This document shows, one piece after another, positions 61,841-64,000 of a stretch of DNA of 64,000 nucleotides. How positions within the stretch are numbered: the first letter of the stretch is position 1; each line of letters begins with the position of its first letter. The position numbers were made by a program, and so were the translations under genes. The stretch is taken from the NCBI GenBank assembly GCA_023443285.1, contig JAEZVB010000111.1:1-64000 (forward strand), in the 5' to 3' direction. Source of the stretch: Bacillota bacterium. Its GTDB lineage: Bacteria > Bacillota > Negativicutes > Sporomusales > Sporomusaceae. Below the pieces are notes generated by a model, which ran no database searches, was not told the DNA's origin, and saw only the letters and a list, made by a program, of their open reading frames with translations.

Positions 61841-61927
61841 CAAACATAAGTTCGAAAATTTAACCGAACATACTTGCGTAGAACATATGTACTATGCTAG
61901 AATGAAACAGAATCGAACATAAGTTCA
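61841..61927 (+). promoter_or_regulatory. Promoter with a cluster of four LexA-box-like sites
   Basis: Sites at 61841-61854 (CAAACATAAGTTCG), 61865-61878 (CGAACATACTTGCG), 61880-61893 (AGAACATATGTACT) and 61914-61927 (CGAACATAAGTTCA) match CGAACRNRYGTTYG with 2, 2, 3 and 2 mismatches. They surround a candidate promoter TTGCGT (61874-61879) and TAGAAT (61898-61903, 18-bp spacer), in front of a YneA-like gene near lexA. Confidence 0.8.
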
Positions 61928-61944
61928 GCGAGGTGTGGTTAACA

Positions 61945-62208
61945 ATGCGAATTTTAATGATAATGCTTTTAGTTTTTTCCTTATTGCTAATTGGTCCTTT
62001 GGCTAATTCGAATGCAACCTCTAGTTCTGTTGCTTATGAGACAATCTACGTTAAACCAGGCGATACTGTCTGGAAAATAGCTACTCAAACTAGCACTGAT
62101 AAAGATGATATTCGAGAAAAGGTGTTTGCTATTAGGCAGTTAAATAAACTAAACAATAATGCCCAAGTATATCCTGGACAAGTCTTAAGGATACCGCGAA
62201 ATAAATAG
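61945..62208 (+). CDS. LysM protein, YneA-like SOS cell-division inhibitor candidate
   Basis: 87 residues from ATG 61945, nine bases after GAGGTG (GTG 61933 overlaps it). It has an N-terminal signal/anchor helix (2-20) and a single LysM domain (YVKPGDTVWKIATQT ... VYPGQVLRIPRNK), the layout of B. subtilis YneA, a LexA-controlled protein that delays division during DNA damage. Four LexA-like boxes precede the gene and lexA is 1.4 kb away. Function is inferred from this layout and location. Confidence 0.85.
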   Translation: MRILMIMLLVFSLLLIGPLANSNATSSSVAYETIYVKPGDTVWKIATQTSTDKDDIREKVFAIRQLNKLNNNAQVYPGQVLRIPRNK

Positions 62209-62235
62209 AATGAGACTAATAGCTGCTTTATAAAG

Positions 62236-62290
62236 AAAACACGGCTTGCGCCGAGCCTATGGCGAAAGCGGAAGTCGATGTTGCGCTTAT
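62236..62290. repeat. GC-rich intergenic palindromic sequence, possible dispersed repeat
   Basis: A short island (around 62240-62290: GGCTTGCGCCGAGCC, then GGCGAAAGCGGAAG, TTGCGC) is markedly richer in G+C than its surroundings and rich in small palindromes such as GGCT...AGCC and CGCC...GGCG. It looks like an extragenic palindromic repeat; only one copy is in this window. Confidence 0.35.
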
Positions 62291-62330
62291 CCTGTATTTA
62301 AGAAAGCTATGCTTTTTGTTAGCAAAAGAA

Positions 62331-62366
62331 AAATCGCCTGGCGGGAATTCCGTCAGGCGATTTCTT
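62331..62366. terminator. Bidirectional terminator between the LysM gene and htpG
   Basis: AAATCGCCTG-G-CGG and CCG-T-CAGGCGATTT form a strong stem around GAATT, with A and T tracts on each side. Confidence 0.88.
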
Positions 62367-64000
62367 TTACTTTGCGCTACGAGCCATTAGACTGGCTAAT
62401 TTATTGGCAAAACTGATGGGGTCATCAGGAGTAATTCCTTCCATGAGTAATGCTTGTCCATACAGTAGATCGCAATAATCTTTAAATGAGTCAGATTCAG
62501 GAGCTGTCTGAAAAAGATTCTTTAGTGCGCCAAATATCTCGTGATCAGGGTTAATTTCAAGAATCCGGCTAGCTTTATACATGCTTTTATTCATTTCGGA
62601 TAATATTTGTTCCATAGACAAACTAATGCCGCTATCATCGCTAACCAGGCAAACGGCACTTGATTTTAAGCGATTACTGATTTTAACGTCAGCTACTTTG
62701 CCTGTTAAATGTTCTTTAATGGCCTTAATCAGTGGCTCATTCTCTTTTGCTAATGCTTCACTATCCTTTTTCGCATCAGGGGAGTCAATATCGTTAATAT
62801 CTAGGTTGCCGCGACTGACTGATTGAAACTTTTTACCCTCATATTCTTGTAAGGCATCAATAGCAAATTCATCTACCCGGTCAAAAAGATATAGCACTTC
62901 AATATTTTTTTCGCGTAATAATTCCATTTGAGGCAAGCGCTCTACAGCGGAGCGATCTTTGCCTGTTGCATAGTAGATTACTTTTTGGTTTTCCGGCATG
63001 CGTTTAGTGTAATCTTCCAGAGTAGTTAGCTCTTCATTTGTATGAGAGGAAGCAAACAGTAGTAAATTCTTTAATTTATCACGGCTTTGGTACTCGGAAT
63101 AAATACCAGTTTTGATAGCTCTGCCGTATTCCTGCCAAAATTTTTCGTATTTGGGACGATCCTTTGCTAACATGGTTTCTAGTGTTTTTAAGATGCTTTT
63201 TTCCAAATTCTTGCCAACTAGTTTTAGCTGTTGACTTTGCTGGAGAAGTTCACGGGAGATATTGAGAGAAAAGTCGGGGGAATCGACTAAACCGCGAACA
63301 AAACGTAAATAGTCTGGCAGAAGATCTTGACAATTATCCATAATAAAGACATTTTTTGAATATAGTCGGATGCCTGTCGTAGATTCTCGCTGGTAAAAGT
63401 CAAAAGGTGCATGGGCAGGTAGATATAGGAGACTGATATACTCTACAGTACCTTCGACCTTGGAATGGATAATTTCCAAGGGATTTTCCCAATCATGAAA
63501 TAGATTTTTATACAGCTGATAATATTCGTCCTGGGTGATGTCATTTTTATTTTTAGTCCAGAGGGGAGCCATTGAGTTGAGCGTACGAACTTCTATAGTC
63601 TCGGTGGGCGGAGCATCTTCTATTACTTTGCCATCCGCATCAAGCGGTTTTTCCTTTTTAACAACATTCATCTTAATGGGGTAGCGGATGTAGTCGGAAT
63701 ACTTCTTGATCAGGTTTTGCAGAATATAGTTGTTGAGGAAGTTTTCATCAGAATGTTCGGCAGAGCGATACTCTTCTTTAAGGGTTAAGATGATAGTTGT
63801 ACCACGAGAATCTTTATTACACTCTTCAATTGTATAAGTGCCATCACCGTTTGACTCCCAACGAATGCCCTTAGCCTGACCGGGGGCACGGGTAAGTATG
63901 GTAACTTTTTCTGCCACCATGAAGGCCGAGTAGAAGCCAACTCCAAATTGACCTATTAATTCAGCATCAGTCACTGCACCGGCAGTTTTTACTTTATCAA
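62367..64000 (-). CDS. htpG: Chaperone HtpG (Hsp90), partial
   Basis: The C-terminal 540 or so residues are present on the minus strand; the frame runs open through the window edge (KTAGAVTDAELIGQFGVGFYSAFMV), so the gene begins beyond 64000 and the GTG at 63974 is not its start. The glycine-rich GQFGVGFYS loop of the GHKL ATPase is visible, as are DCQDLLPDYLRFVRGLVDS and NISRELLQQS in the middle domain. HtpG is an ATP-dependent chaperone of stress and protein maturation. The stop is at 62367, right after the shared terminator. Confidence 0.95.
   Translation of the reverse strand, partial: DKVKTAGAVTDAELIGQFGVGFYSAFMVAEKVTILTRAPGQAKGIRWESNGDGTYTIEECNKDSRGTTIILTLKEEYRSAEHSDENFLNNYILQNLIKKYSDYIRYPIKMNVVKKEKPLDADGKVIEDAPPTETIEVRTLNSMAPLWTKNKNDITQDEYYQLYKNLFHDWENPLEIIHSKVEGTVEYISLLYLPAHAPFDFYQRESTTGIRLYSKNVFIMDNCQDLLPDYLRFVRGLVDSPDFSLNISRELLQQSQQLKLVGKNLEKSILKTLETMLAKDRPKYEKFWQEYGRAIKTGIYSEYQSRDKLKNLLLFASSHTNEELTTLEDYTKRMPENQKVIYYATGKDRSAVERLPQMELLREKNIEVLYLFDRVDEFAIDALQEYEGKKFQSVSRGNLDINDIDSPDAKKDSEALAKENEPLIKAIKEHLTGKVADVKISNRLKSSAVCLVSDDSGISLSMEQILSEMNKSMYKASRILEINPDHEIFGALKNLFQTAPESDSFKDYCDLLYGQALLMEGITPDDPISFANKLASLMARSAK

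Noticed and set aside
1..64000. tRNA or rRNA genes
   Set aside because: I saw no cloverleaf-like sequence or rRNA signatures in the intergenic gaps, all of which are short; a covariance-model scan would be the decisive check.

Overview
The window is about 40% G+C, tightly packed, and almost entirely on the plus strand. It looks like chromosome from an endospore-forming, anaerobic Firmicute. Sporulation genes (ymxH-type, spoVS, spoVK), pyruvate:ferredoxin oxidoreductase, butyrate kinase, tRNA selenouridine synthase and B. subtilis-like gene order with clostridial-type physiology point to the Negativicutes (Sporomusaceae-like). That placement is inference; no rRNA is present to confirm it.

Layout. 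1-3.5 kb: amidase tail, M16 peptidase, dUTPase, a small membrane protein, a YlmC/YmxH sporulation protein and a YflT-like stress protein. 3.5-8.0 kb: a lysine riboswitch with terminator, then dapB-asd-dapG-dapA. 8.2-17.1 kb: RNase J, a TepA-type ClpP, YlzJ, FtsK/SpoIIIE, tRNA 2-selenouridine synthase, a RodZ-like protein and a YgiQ radical-SAM protein. 17.2-24.9 kb: a small membrane protein, an orphan solute-binding protein, rimO, cinA, a DEAD-box helicase, then recA (SOS box and structured leader) and recX. 25-32 kb: rny, spoVS behind a sigma-H-type promoter, leucyl aminopeptidase, a PHP phosphoesterase, a P-loop/Asp23-like protein, a DUF3870 protein and a two-gene split TauE/SafE. 32.3-40.2 kb: miaB-mutS-mutL-methyltransferase-miaA-hfq.

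The main discovery lies at 40.3-50.9 kb. The sporulation AAA+ ATPase gene spoVK is cut in two by a 9,596-bp element. The cut falls at a GT dinucleotide inside a valine codon, and removing the element restores one open frame of about 319-323 codons. The element ends carry a roughly 30-bp near-perfect inverted repeat. It encodes a SpoIVCA-like large serine recombinase and a small co-oriented ORF. Its cargo is not phage-like: a PAS-AAA-Fis sigma-54 activator, a canonical -24/-12 promoter with two upstream dyads, and an operon of pyruvate:ferredoxin oxidoreductase, phosphate butyryltransferase and butyrate kinase. Together these form a complete 2-oxoacid to acyl-CoA to acyl-phosphate to ATP module. 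By analogy with skin (sigK) elements this could be a developmentally excised element. It also separates a chain of overlapping downstream genes (GTPase, DDYLD membrane protein, CxxC protein) from the spoVK promoter.

50.8-64 kb: that downstream chain, an HflX GTPase with a RadC/JAMM-like N-terminus, a YnbB-type PLP enzyme, a repeat-rich acidic TPR membrane protein, a double PRC-barrel protein, a VanW-family protein, then an SOS cluster (lexA on the minus strand, a YneA-like LysM gene behind four LexA-box-like sites), and htpG running off the end on the minus strand.
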